Shown: in pieces, positions 1 through 8,147 of the stretch
Numbering within the stretch: the stretch's first letter is position 1
How the letters are laid out: every line of letters begins with the position of its first letter
Assembly (NCBI GenBank): GCA_910579995.1
Contig: CAJTWH010000013.1
Location: 18,052 to 82,051, forward strand
Reading direction: 5' to 3'
From: an uncultured Muribaculaceae bacterium
Lineage (GTDB): Bacteria; Bacteroidota; Bacteroidia; Bacteroidales; Muribaculaceae
DNA length: 64,000 nucleotides
The notes under the pieces: generated by a model
What the model was told of the DNA's origin: nothing
The model's input: the letters and a program-made list of their open reading frames with translations, nothing else
Database searches by the model: none
Program-made: the position numbers and the translations under genes

Positions 1-258
1 TCGTCGGGCCCGACGCGCCTCTGCTATGTCAATGCCGGCAATGCCGTGCCGCGAACGGTGGCTATGGCATTGGGCAACACTTTTGTGACCATGCTCGACG
101 ACATTCTCGTGTGCGACGGTGTGGCCAACGCGCTCAAAATCAACGCAGGCCTGCGCGCTGCCGCTTTCACATTCCTCGGCAAATGCGTCAACCGCCGTGT
201 GGCCCGACTGTTGGGTATACGTGCGGTGGACATCAACCTTTTCCTGCAGTTTTCATGA
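1..258 (+). CDS. Alanine dehydrogenase, C-terminal fragment
   Basis: The window opens inside this reading frame, and only the last 85 residues are present. Alanine dehydrogenase makes pyruvate and ammonia from L-alanine with NAD+ in the cytoplasm. The fragment carries an AVPRT motif followed by ALGN, then ends in LLGIRAVDINLFL. That matches the layout at the C-terminus of the alanine dehydrogenase/transhydrogenase family in Bacteroidetes, where a 'DINLLL'-type end follows a GLR...TNRRI-like helix. The catalytic and NAD-binding parts lie outside the window, so the assignment rests on the tail only. The stop codon overlaps the start of the RNase H gene by 3 bases, so the two are probably co-transcribed. 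Confidence 0.6.
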   Translation, partial: SSGPTRLCYVNAGNAVPRTVAMALGNTFVTMLDDILVCDGVANALKINAGLRAAAFTFLGKCVNRRVARLLGIRAVDINLFLQFS

Positions 259-950
259 GCACAAAACGCAAATTCTATGTAGTTTGGGTAGGTCGTGAGC
301 CGGGTATCTACGACACATGGGCCGACGCTCAGGAGCAGATAAACGGCTTTCCCGGAGCCAAATACAAATCATACGACGATATCGACGAGGCCACGGCTGC
401 CTACCGCGGCGACCCCCGCGAACAGCTTGGCCTCATGCGAGCGTTGCTCGAACGCAAACCCGACTTCAGCGCCAAGCCACCGGTCATTCCCGCCGAGGGC
501 GGCGTGCGCGACTACACAGCCATCCCCGGCATACGGCTCGACGCAATCGCCGTAGACGGCGCATGCTCGGGCAATCCGGGCAAAATGGAATATCGCGCCG
601 TGAGAGTGATCGACGGCGCCGAGGTTTTCCACATCGGCGACAAAACACTCCTGACCGGCACAAACAACATCGCCGAATACCTTGCCATGATACACCTCGC
701 CGCCCTCCTTGCCATGGCCGGCGACTTCACCACACCCATCTACACCGACTCGCGCAATACCCTCGCATGGCTTCGCAAGGGACACTCCAAAACCACCCTG
801 GCACCCTCGCCCAAGACCGCCAAGACACTCGAACTCCTCGCGCGCGCCGACGCTTGGCTGGCAGCCAACGGCCCTATCCGCAACCCCATCCTCAAATGGC
901 CCACCGACCAATGGGGCGAAATCCCCGCCGACTTCGGCCGCAAAGGCTAA
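255..950 (+). CDS. Ribonuclease H with N-terminal viroplasmin domain
   Basis: This is a 231-residue cytoplasmic endonuclease that cuts the RNA strand of RNA-DNA hybrids. Residues about 5-50 form a caulimovirus viroplasmin-type hybrid-binding domain (KFYVVWVGREPGIYDTW). Residues about 92-231 are the RNase H fold. The metal-binding acids are visible: D101 in DGACSGNPG, E141 in NNIAEYLA, D165 in YTDSRN, and an Asp in the C-terminal WGEIPADFGRK motif. The viroplasmin plus RNase H layout is the usual Bacteroidetes form. The start at 255 is chosen because it begins the viroplasmin domain and overlaps the upstream stop (ATGA). Longer upstream starts would lie inside the preceding gene. Confidence 0.9.
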   Translation: MSTKRKFYVVWVGREPGIYDTWADAQEQINGFPGAKYKSYDDIDEATAAYRGDPREQLGLMRALLERKPDFSAKPPVIPAEGGVRDYTAIPGIRLDAIAVDGACSGNPGKMEYRAVRVIDGAEVFHIGDKTLLTGTNNIAEYLAMIHLAALLAMAGDFTTPIYTDSRNTLAWLRKGHSKTTLAPSPKTAKTLELLARADAWLAANGPIRNPILKWPTDQWGEIPADFGRKG

Positions 951-961
951 GCACGCCATAT

Positions 962-1000
962 AAAACGGCGGAGTTCCGATATCAGAACCCCGCCGCTTTT
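962..1000. terminator. Bidirectional terminator between RNase H and GNAT genes
   Basis: A GC-rich inverted repeat (GGCGG arm with CCGCC arm) is flanked by A-run and T-run sides. It sits between two convergent genes, so it can end transcription from both. Confidence 0.65.
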
Positions 1001-1007
1001 ATTCGAT

Positions 1008-1622
1008 TTAAGAAAGGAGAAGTTTTAAGTCAAAATACATAATCCGACTTTTTAATGGTTCTTCTTTCGGAATATCAAATACTTCTCTTTCGCTTTCTTC
1101 TGTTTTATATAGAGGTTTAAATCTATTTTTCATATAAAAATGCAGAATAGATTCAGTATTATACGCGTCCACAAGAAGATAACGGCAAATACCCATCCCT
1201 TCCTCATCAATACACAAATCCTTAATAGTCTCAATCAACTGCGATCCAACATTAAAACCTTTTCCTTGGTAGGCTTTATTAACACCGAGTCTTCCAATCA
1301 GCATGGCCGGATAACTGCGATGGTGCTTCTTATATGGAATCTTGCGTTGCAATGAGTTTCTTGACGAATTATCAAGCGTATAAGACTTTATTCCATCATA
1401 GGAGAAAGTGGCTACTGCTATAATTTCCTTGTCATTATCCTTGTTTATCCAGCAATATGCTCTGCACAAAAGCTCTTCTTGATATAAAAAGACTTGACAT
1501 GCGAAAAAAGAATCTAATTCCTCATCCCCACAACAAAAGGGGTCACAATATTCTGCCACCTCTTTCGTATAAGGTCTGATTATAGACCTTTTGCTTAGCG
1601 AAAATTCACTCACGCCTGTCAC
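1008..1622 (-). CDS. GNAT acetyltransferase, probable toxin of a TA pair
   Basis: This is a 204-residue GNAT-fold protein. The acetyl-CoA-binding motif A is seen as LGVNKAYQGKGFNVGSQL at about residues 110-128, preceded by the beta-4 strand and followed by LLVDAYNTESILHFYMKNRF, the typical beta-5/alpha-4 end. GNAT toxins of this size acetylate the amino group of charged tRNAs and stop translation; that activity here is inference from size and context. The start is GTG at 1622, which overlaps the TGA stop of the small upstream gene (GTGA). This translational coupling is typical of toxin-antitoxin operons. Codon use is clearly more AT-rich than the flanking genes, a sign of transfer. It could instead be an ordinary GNAT enzyme. 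Confidence 0.7.
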   Translation of the reverse strand: MTGVSEFSLSKRSIIRPYTKEVAEYCDPFCCGDEELDSFFACQVFLYQEELLCRAYCWINKDNDKEIIAVATFSYDGIKSYTLDNSSRNSLQRKIPYKKHHRSYPAMLIGRLGVNKAYQGKGFNVGSQLIETIKDLCIDEEGMGICRYLLVDAYNTESILHFYMKNRFKPLYKTEESEREVFDIPKEEPLKSRIMYFDLKLLLS

Positions 1623-1798
1623 TGCTTTTTCGGTGGGAAAACTGCTCGCTTACACTCCTCCCACATAGCTCGTATTTCTTTGCGTCTTTCATCAGAGAGT
1701 TTAGGAGTCGGAAGCTTACCATTGCGGTCGGCCTCCTCATTAAACCTCTCGGCATCTTCGCCCCATAGTATAGGCGTGGATTTAATTGTCATTGCCAT
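1619..1798 (-). CDS. Small acidic protein, probable antitoxin partner of the GNAT gene
   Basis: This 59-residue protein begins MAMTIKSTPILWGEDAERF and ends in a basic tail. I do not recognise a named family. Its position directly upstream of a GNAT toxin-like gene, its size and the 4-base overlap fit an antitoxin. A longer frame runs up to 1867, but a strong ribosome binding site (GGAG, 8 bases before ATG) points to the start at 1798, with a second ATG two codons later. The N-terminal segment could bind DNA or the toxin; no HTH or ribbon-helix-helix is obvious. The gene is AT-rich like its partner. Confidence 0.6.
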   Translation of the reverse strand: MAMTIKSTPILWGEDAERFNEEADRNGKLPTPKLSDERRKEIRAMWEECKRAVFPPKKQ

Positions 1799-1942
1799 GA
1801 TTTTTTCTCCTATGCTTATCAGTTTACAAAAGTACAACAATTTTTCGACATAATAAGATTTTAACACTATATATTTTCAATGGATTACGTTTGCCGTATA
1901 GCCTTTATACCGGCCTATACGGGTGTCTACTCATCCCTCTCT

Positions 1943-2008
1943 CCGGGCACACCTCCGCGGAGCTGCGGTGTGCCCGGTTACTGAATTAACCGATGTCCTG
2001 CGGACATC
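1943..2008. repeat. Family B palindromic repeat, copy 1
   Basis: Two adjacent hairpins. The first (1943-1977) has a GGGCACACC arm and a matching GGTGTGCCC arm around GCGGAGCTGCG. The second (1992-2008) is GATGTCCTGCGGACATC. The same two-part layout recurs three times in tandem at 29606-29842. It lies just upstream of the glgB promoter. Confidence 0.7.
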
Positions 2009-2036
2009 TCCCCTGCGGCCTTAGATACTTTCCCTG

Positions 2037-2087
2037 CGGCAATGCTCAAATAAATTTGGCATTGCGCTCACTTATTCGTATCTTTGC
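2037..2087 (+). promoter_or_regulatory. glgB promoter within a promoter-bearing repeat
   Basis: A near-perfect Bacteroidetes promoter: TTTG at 2055-2058, a 20-base spacer, and TATCTTTG at 2079-2086. It is preceded by an inverted repeat GCAATGC...GCATTGC. Nearly the same 51 bp occurs on the other strand at 57508-57559 before the ybeY-mnmG genes. Confidence 0.8.
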
Positions 2088-2115
2088 GTCTACATAACTA
2101 CTATTCACCGAAAGA

Positions 2116-4146
2116 ATGAAACTTTTGAATATCTTGAAAAACGATCAGTGGCTCGCTCCTTACGCTCCCGCTATCGAAGGTCGTCATGAGGATGCCCTGC
2201 GTAAACTCAAAGACTTGACTGCCGCCACGGGGTCGCTGAGCGACTTCGCCAACGCTCATAAATATTTCGGCCTCCACCGCCAGAAAGACGGCTCGTGGGT
2301 ATTCCGCGAATGGGCTCCCAATGCCTCGGCAATCACCCTCATCGGCGATTTCTCGGGTTGGAAAGCCCTGCCTGAATACCGTCTTCGCCGTGCCGGCGGA
2401 GGTCTGTCGGGCGTATGGGAGGGCACTTTCGCTGCCGACGCCATCGCCGACGGTCAGCTCTATAAAATGCTCGTAGAGTGGCCCGGCGGAAGCGGCGAAC
2501 GCATACCGGCCTACGCCACACGCGTACAGCAAGACCCCGACACACATATCTTCTCGGCACAGGTGCATGCACCCAAGCGCGCCTTCGCATGGCACGACAA
2601 AGGCTTCGAGCCCGACACCGCTCCCCTGCTCATCTATGAGTGCCACATCGGCATGGCGCAGCAGACCGAGGGCGTCGGCACTTACGAGGAGTTCCGCAAG
2701 AATGTGCTTCCCCGCGTGGCCAAAGACGGCTATAATGCCATACAGATCATGGCAATACAGGAGCACCCCTACTATGGCTCGTTCGGCTACCATGTGTCGA
2801 GCTTCTTCGCCGCCTCAAGCCGCTTCGGCACTCCCGAAGAACTTAAAAAACTTATCGACGACGCCCACAAGCGCGGTATCGCCGTAATCATGGATATCGT
2901 CCACAGCCACGCCGTAAAGAACGAGAACGAAGGCCTCGGCCGCCTTGACGGCACTGTTGACCTCTACTTCCACTCCGACGCCGGCAAGCGCGAGCACCCC
3001 GCGTGGGATTCACTATGCTTCGACTACGGCAAAGACGAGGTGATCCATTTCCTCCTCTCCAACTGCAAATACTGGCTTGAGGAATACCACTTTGACGGCT
3101 TCCGCTTCGACGGCGTGACGTCAATGCTCTATTACGACCACGGCCTCGGCAAAGCTTTCGGCAGCTATGCCGACTACTACGACGGCGGTCAGGACACCGA
3201 CGCCATCGTCTACCTCACCCTTGCCAACCTGCTCATACATCAGGTGAAGCCCAAGGCAATAACCATTGCCGAGGAGATGAGCGGCATGCCCGGCCTCGCA
3301 ATACCTTTCAAAGACGGCGGCATAGGCTTCGACTACCGCATGGCCATGGGTATTCCCGACTATTGGATCAAGACCCTCAAGGAGAAGAAAGACGAAGACT
3401 GGCACCCGACATCGATATTCTGGGAGCTCACCAACCGCCGCGCCGACGAGAAGACAATATCTTACGTCGAAAGCCACGACCAAGCCCTCGTAGGCGACAA
3501 GACGGTGATTTTCCGCCTCATTGACAGCAAGATGTACTGGCACATGATGGTTGGCGACACCGACGCCGACGTAGCCCGCGGCATGGCTCTCCACAAGATG
3601 ATACGCCTCGTGACGCTCTCTACCATCAACGGCGGCTATCTCAACTTCATGGGCAACGAATTCGGCCATCCCGAATGGATCGACTTCCCGCGCGAGGGCA
3701 ACGGCTGGAGCTATAAATATGCACGCCGACAGTGGGATCTTGTCGACCGTCAGGACCTGCAATACCGCTTCCTCAACGCCTTCGACAACGCTATGGTCGA
3801 GCTCGTGTCGCACATCCACAACTTCCAGGCCAAGCCCATCCAGAAACTCTGGGAGAAAGACGACGACCAGATACTCGCCTTCATGCGAGGCGAATACGTA
3901 TTCGTATTCAACTTCAACCCCTTCAAGAGCTTCAACGACTACGGTATCCTTGCCCCTGCCGGCTCGTATACCACCGTCCTGTCGAGCGATAATCCCGACT
4001 TCGGCGGCTTCGGCAATGTAGACGAGAGCGTGACTCACTTCACCGTGCCCGACCCGCTCTACGAACCCGCCGGCCTCGGACGCCTCATGCTATATCTGCC
4101 GGCCCGCACGGCAATCGTGCTCCGCAAGCGCCGCACCCGCAAGTAA
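2116..4146 (+). CDS. glgB: 1,4-alpha-glucan branching enzyme
   Basis: This 676-residue cytoplasmic GH13 enzyme moves alpha-1,4 chains to make alpha-1,6 branches in glycogen. An N-terminal CBM48-like domain spans about residues 45-130 (FREWAPNASAITLIGDFSGW). The alpha-amylase barrel runs from about 170 to 560. Catalytic residues are visible: nucleophile D332 in FDGFRFDGVTSM, acid E386 in TIAEEMSG, and stabilising D455 in VESHDQ. A beta-sandwich C-terminal domain ends the protein. The length and YECHIGMAQ / MGNEFGHPEWIDFPREGN motifs fit the Bacteroidetes GlgB type. The gene stands alone, 50 bases after a strong promoter, and no other glycogen gene is in the window. Confidence 0.95.
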   Translation: MKLLNILKNDQWLAPYAPAIEGRHEDALRKLKDLTAATGSLSDFANAHKYFGLHRQKDGSWVFREWAPNASAITLIGDFSGWKALPEYRLRRAGGGLSGVWEGTFAADAIADGQLYKMLVEWPGGSGERIPAYATRVQQDPDTHIFSAQVHAPKRAFAWHDKGFEPDTAPLLIYECHIGMAQQTEGVGTYEEFRKNVLPRVAKDGYNAIQIMAIQEHPYYGSFGYHVSSFFAASSRFGTPEELKKLIDDAHKRGIAVIMDIVHSHAVKNENEGLGRLDGTVDLYFHSDAGKREHPAWDSLCFDYGKDEVIHFLLSNCKYWLEEYHFDGFRFDGVTSMLYYDHGLGKAFGSYADYYDGGQDTDAIVYLTLANLLIHQVKPKAITIAEEMSGMPGLAIPFKDGGIGFDYRMAMGIPDYWIKTLKEKKDEDWHPTSIFWELTNRRADEKTISYVESHDQALVGDKTVIFRLIDSKMYWHMMVGDTDADVARGMALHKMIRLVTLSTINGGYLNFMGNEFGHPEWIDFPREGNGWSYKYARRQWDLVDRQDLQYRFLNAFDNAMVELVSHIHNFQAKPIQKLWEKDDDQILAFMRGEYVFVFNFNPFKSFNDYGILAPAGSYTTVLSSDNPDFGGFGNVDESVTHFTVPDPLYEPAGLGRLMLYLPARTAIVLRKRRTRK

Positions 4147-4245
4147 ATCTATCAGATGGCATTGGATCAGCAGATTCAATGCCATCACTAAAACATTCCG
4201 GGGCGTAAGGGTGTTTGTATTTAAGCATTGTTTCAATCGATCGAC

Positions 4246-4671
4246 ATGAAAAAGATATTAATCATACTTGCACTCCTGCCTCTGATTATGATAAGCTGCG
4301 GCAAACATGCGGGCATACCCAAGGGCTACGACGCCGAGGAATGCTCGCGTCTGTCGACGCTGATAGAGCGTCATGACTCCATCACCCAGCGCGACTACAG
4401 CTGCATGATAGCCCAGAACGAAGCCATTCTCCAATATCTCATCGACCGCACCAAGCAGATAAGCGAGCTGCCCGACTCGTGCCGCTATCCGGCATGGCGC
4501 ACCCTCACCGCCGAGCCCGAATATCTCGAGCGATTCGGATATATGTTTACCATCGGGTCGGCTCTGTATCAAGCAGATATCAACGGCAAGCTGGATGACG
4601 ACAACCGCGAGGCATACGCCTCTCTCGACGACTACAACACCAAGCTCGCCGACTATACCGACCGATTCTGA
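4246..4671 (+). CDS. Small lipoprotein of unknown function upstream of corA
   Basis: This 141-residue protein has a lipoprotein signal (MKKILIILALLPLIMISC, lipidated Cys18). The mature part is acidic and helical, with no family I recognise. A start six codons upstream (4228) is possible but would put non-signal residues before the hydrophobic core, so the ATG at 4246 is preferred. The stop codon is immediately followed by the corA ATG, so the two genes are translationally linked. A role beside CorA at the envelope is only inferred from this. Confidence 0.7.
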   Translation: MKKILIILALLPLIMISCGKHAGIPKGYDAEECSRLSTLIERHDSITQRDYSCMIAQNEAILQYLIDRTKQISELPDSCRYPAWRTLTAEPEYLERFGYMFTIGSALYQADINGKLDDDNREAYASLDDYNTKLADYTDRF

Positions 4672-5595
4672 ATGAGACAGTTCCTGCACTGCGACGGAGG
4701 CTACAAGGAATGTGAGCGATGGGAGAGCGGCTGCTGGGTTAATATGGAGTGCCCCGGCGAGGCAGATATCAACTTTCTTGTCGACGAACTCGGCGTGCCG
4801 CGTGCTTTCCTTGACGACCTCACCGATATCGACGAGCGTCCGCGTGTAGACCAAGAGGGGATGTGGAAACTCACCATACTGCGCATACCCGTGCCACAGG
4901 ACGACGACACCGCCCCCTACGCCACCGTGCCATTGGGCATATTCACAAGCGATATAGCGCTCGTTACGGTGTGTTTCTTCAAGACAGCGCTCATAAAGGA
5001 TTTCATAGAGTATTCCGGGCGCAAACAGATGTCGGTGTCGCGGCCGGCCGACTTCATAATCCATATACTTTTCAGCTCCACATATTGGTTTCTCAACTAC
5101 CTCAAGCGAATCAACGAGCTTGTGGCCGAAGCCGAGCATGCCCTTGAGCAGAGCGTGCAGAACCGCGACCTGATGAGCCTCATGCGGCTGCAGAAGTCGC
5201 TGGTGCTTTTCAACACCTCGCTGCGGGGCAATGAAGTGCTCCTTGAGAGGCTCTATCATTCCTTCGGCGATGATTTCGACCATGAGCTCCTCGAAGACCT
5301 TGAAATCGAGCTGAAACAGGCCGACAACACCGTCGCTGTCTACTCCGACATCCTGCAGAGCACCATGGACGCCTACAGCTCGATTATATCCAACAATGTC
5401 AATCAGATAATGAAGCGCATGACCGGTATCACCATCATATTGATGGTGCCTACCTTGGTGGCCAGTTTCTACGGCATGAACGTTGGCGGCCTCGCCTTCG
5501 CCGACCTGCCGCTGTCGTTCTATCTGGTGATATTCATTGCCGCGGTATTCACGGTGCTAACCTATCTGTGGCTGAGGCACATCCGCTGGTTCTGA
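4672..5595 (+). CDS. corA: CorA-family magnesium/divalent cation channel
   Basis: This 307-residue inner-membrane protein carries divalent cations such as Mg2+ or Co2+ into the cell. The long N-terminal cytoplasmic domain is followed by a stalk helix and two C-terminal membrane segments. The signature GMN motif is at 268-270 in YGMNVGG, between the two membrane helices. The length is typical. The gene begins directly after the preceding stop codon. Its last 39 bases overlap, tail to tail, the end of the convergent MATE gene. Confidence 0.9.
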   Translation: MRQFLHCDGGYKECERWESGCWVNMECPGEADINFLVDELGVPRAFLDDLTDIDERPRVDQEGMWKLTILRIPVPQDDDTAPYATVPLGIFTSDIALVTVCFFKTALIKDFIEYSGRKQMSVSRPADFIIHILFSSTYWFLNYLKRINELVAEAEHALEQSVQNRDLMSLMRLQKSLVLFNTSLRGNEVLLERLYHSFGDDFDHELLEDLEIELKQADNTVAVYSDILQSTMDAYSSIISNNVNQIMKRMTGITIILMVPTLVASFYGMNVGGLAFADLPLSFYLVIFIAAVFTVLTYLWLRHIRWF

Positions 5596-6921
5596 CACCT
5601 CGCGGCGCAAAACACGTCGCAGGGCCACAAACATCATCGCGTCGGTCAACATCCAAGAAAGCGGATATATCATCAGCAACTGCCCGAAAGTGCCCGTGGC
5701 AGGGAAGAAGCCTACCCACAGCAAGCGTATCACACAGGTGCCAAAAATGGTGATCAGCGCAGGAGTCATCGAGTGACCCGTGCCGCGCATTGTCGCGCCC
5801 GCGAGCTCATAATACGAGGCCACAAATTGCCACGACAGCACCACAAGCATACGCTCGGCGCCGAAAGCGAGTACGTCGGCGTCGTCGGTAAACGGCAGCA
5901 TGAAAATCTCACGCGACCATGCAAGGCCTATATTAAGCAAGGCATTTACAGACATGCAGACGATAAGGCTTATGCGGAAAACGCGCCGCACGCGCTCCAT
6001 ATTGCCCGCACCATAGTTCTGCCCTACAAAGGCCGTGGCGGTCTGAGTAAAAGCCGTCATCACGAAATAGCAATATATCTCGTATGTCAATGCAGCGGCA
6101 CTGCCGGCGGCCGCGGCGGCGCCGAAGCTGTTGATGGCACTGAGAATGAAAATGTTTGATATGGAGAATACAGTAGCCTGCAACCCGGCAGGGAGACCTA
6201 TGCGGCATATCTTTACAATCTCGCCCAAGCGGAAGCGCATATTCTCGGGCAGCAGACGCACCGCAGAGCGCTCGCGGCAAAGAATCACGATGATAATCAG
6301 CGCATTGATGATATTCGAAAGCACCGTACCCCAAGCCACGCCCTGCACTCCCATGCCCATGCCGGCCACGAAGAGGAAGTTGAAACCAACATTCGCGAAA
6401 CCAGACACTACGAGGCTATAGAAAGGACGCCGCGTATCGCCTATGCTTCTGAGCACGGCCGCACCGAAGTTGTAGATGATCATGAAAGGCATACCCACGG
6501 CATATATACGCAGATAGGCCACGGCGTCGTCAAGAACCTCGGCGGGAGTGTCGAGCATGGCAAGGAGCGGAGCCGCGCATATCTGAGTGATTGAAATCAT
6601 CAGCAGGCCGCATATCAGCGAGAGGAACATGGCGGCACCGGTGGCCACGCTCACTCCGCGGTTGTTGCGCTGACCAATATAATTGGCAATCACCACATTG
6701 GCACCGACCGACAGACCCATAAACATATTGATCATCAATCCTATCACCGGGCCGTTGCTGCCTACGGCGGCAAGAGCCCCCGGACCGGCAAAACGGCCTG
6801 CCACAACGATATCTACAGCATTGAACGACTGCTGCAGTATACCGCTGGCTATCAAGGGCAAGGCAAAAGCTATCATAGGCTTTACCAAAGGCCCGGAAGT
6901 CATTTCTATCTTATTGCTCAT
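5557..6921 (-). CDS. MATE family multidrug/Na+ antiporter
   Basis: This 454-residue inner-membrane exporter has about 12 membrane segments in two related halves (PLIASGILQQSFNAVDIVVAG near the start, and a second such segment near residue 235 beginning GLPAGLQATVFSISNIF). MATE proteins exchange cytotoxic organic cations or other small molecules for Na+ or H+. The substrate cannot be told from sequence. It stands alone on the minus strand, and its 3' end overlaps corA by 39 bases, so the two transcripts are antisense at their ends. Confidence 0.9.
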   Translation of the reverse strand: MSNKIEMTSGPLVKPMIAFALPLIASGILQQSFNAVDIVVAGRFAGPGALAAVGSNGPVIGLMINMFMGLSVGANVVIANYIGQRNNRGVSVATGAAMFLSLICGLLMISITQICAAPLLAMLDTPAEVLDDAVAYLRIYAVGMPFMIIYNFGAAVLRSIGDTRRPFYSLVVSGFANVGFNFLFVAGMGMGVQGVAWGTVLSNIINALIIIVILCRERSAVRLLPENMRFRLGEIVKICRIGLPAGLQATVFSISNIFILSAINSFGAAAAAGSAAALTYEIYCYFVMTAFTQTATAFVGQNYGAGNMERVRRVFRISLIVCMSVNALLNIGLAWSREIFMLPFTDDADVLAFGAERMLVVLSWQFVASYYELAGATMRGTGHSMTPALITIFGTCVIRLLWVGFFPATGTFGQLLMIYPLSWMLTDAMMFVALRRVLRREVSEPADVPQPQIG

Positions 6922-7051
6922 TACTTTTTTTATCGTGGCCTGGCATTTGCCTGAAACGCTCGGGCTTCACCCGAGCCGTCGACGAAATGAGCCAATACCA
7001 CAAACCCTAAGAATTTACCTATCAAAGCTCTTAACGCAAAAGAATGGCTGT

Positions 7052-8041
7052 TTATTGTGCTGCGCGCGAATTGATAAATGCCGCTGCGGCGGCCGGATAG
7101 CGGGTGCGCAGAAGTTGAGCGCCGGTGCTGTCGGCAACGATAAAGAATGGCTCTGAGGGTACGCCGAGGTGCTCTATACCGAAAGCTGCCACGCCGCCGG
7201 GCATACGGCCCACTGTCCAAGGCAAGGTGTCGGAGCGGCCTTTGAGAGTATTGGCGAAGGGCTCCAGATCGAGTTCGAGTATCTTGAGCTGCTTTTTCTT
7301 TGCAAGCCGCGAGAGCGCCGGCACTACCGAATCAGTGCGGAAGTTATTGCCACGGTCAAAGACGAGAAGATTCAGTGGCGAATCCGCCGGGTCGAAAATG
7401 CGGACGCTGTCGTTTTTATTGGCGTAGCGGAAGGGGGCGATAGTATCGGTGGCCTGCTCGGATACGAGTCGCTGCAAGATAAAGTTGAAGCTCTCTGTGA
7501 GCGCCGACGGGCGTGCCTTGGGGTCGATAAGAGCCATCACCGAATCGGCCTCGGCAGCGTCGCCGGCATTATATTGCGTCACCAGCAGCAATGTAGACAC
7601 CACATCGGCCGGGTGAGAGGATATATAATTGGCAACCACTTCATTGGCCTTTGATTTGGATGTCGTCAGTGCTTCTTGATTGTCGCGCAGAAAAGCCGAC
7701 CAACGCTCGGTGACGTCATTGCCGCTAATGCGTGCGGCGAGCGGCTTGGCCTGATCGAGCTCGATGTCGAAAGTCTCGCCGTTTGAGGCATATATGCGCG
7801 CCAAGGGCCGGTAATCGTAATCCATAATCTCCACCAGAGTCGGCTGTTTGGATGAGCCGTAGAACTCGAATTCACCCTCGCGGGCAGCTGTGATCTGGGT
7901 CTGGTAAGCGCCGTCGGCATAATATCCGACCCGCAGATTGAGTGTAGGCTTGCCCTCGATGATACCATTGACGCGGAATTGCTCTGTATCAGTACACGAC
8001 CAGAGCAGCAATACCGCAAGGAGAAATATCAGATTTTTCAT
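7052..8041 (-). CDS. DUF4369-type lipoprotein with degenerate thioredoxin-like domain
   Basis: This 329-residue lipoprotein (MKNLIFLLAVLLLWSC, lipidated Cys16) has an N-terminal beta-rich region (VNGIIEGKPTLNLRVGYYADG) like the DUF4369 domain that precedes AhpC/TSA thioredoxin domains in Bacteroidetes. The C-terminal part (LNLLVFDRGNNFRTDSVVPALSRL...) has a thioredoxin-like layout but no CxxC motif, so it is probably not a redox enzyme. It acts at the envelope by inference. A family D hairpin repeat lies just upstream of the start. Confidence 0.7.
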   Translation of the reverse strand: MKNLIFLLAVLLLWSCTDTEQFRVNGIIEGKPTLNLRVGYYADGAYQTQITAAREGEFEFYGSSKQPTLVEIMDYDYRPLARIYASNGETFDIELDQAKPLAARISGNDVTERWSAFLRDNQEALTTSKSKANEVVANYISSHPADVVSTLLLVTQYNAGDAAEADSVMALIDPKARPSALTESFNFILQRLVSEQATDTIAPFRYANKNDSVRIFDPADSPLNLLVFDRGNNFRTDSVVPALSRLAKKKQLKILELDLEPFANTLKGRSDTLPWTVGRMPGGVAAFGIEHLGVPSEPFFIVADSTGAQLLRTRYPAAAAAFINSRAAQ

Positions 8042-8050
8042 CAGAAATCT

Positions 8051-8098
8051 AAGTTTCGCAAACGAAACTTGTTTATTATGAGTTTAACAGGTTTAAGC
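8051..8098. repeat. Family D hairpin repeat, copy 1
   Basis: AAGTTTCG-CAAA-CGAAACTT hairpin at 8051-8070, followed by GTTTATTATGAGTTTAACAG. Copies of the same unit are at 27651-27676 and 57405-57452. Each lies just upstream of a minus-strand start. Confidence 0.6.
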
Positions 8099-8147
8099 GC
8101 TTTAAACCTCAAGTTTTCAAGCTGCAACGCAACTTCCGGAACTTGAT

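Noticed and set aside
3121..4038. Open frame of about 300 codons antisense to glgB
   Set aside because: Antisense shadow of the branching enzyme; no ribosome site or family signal.
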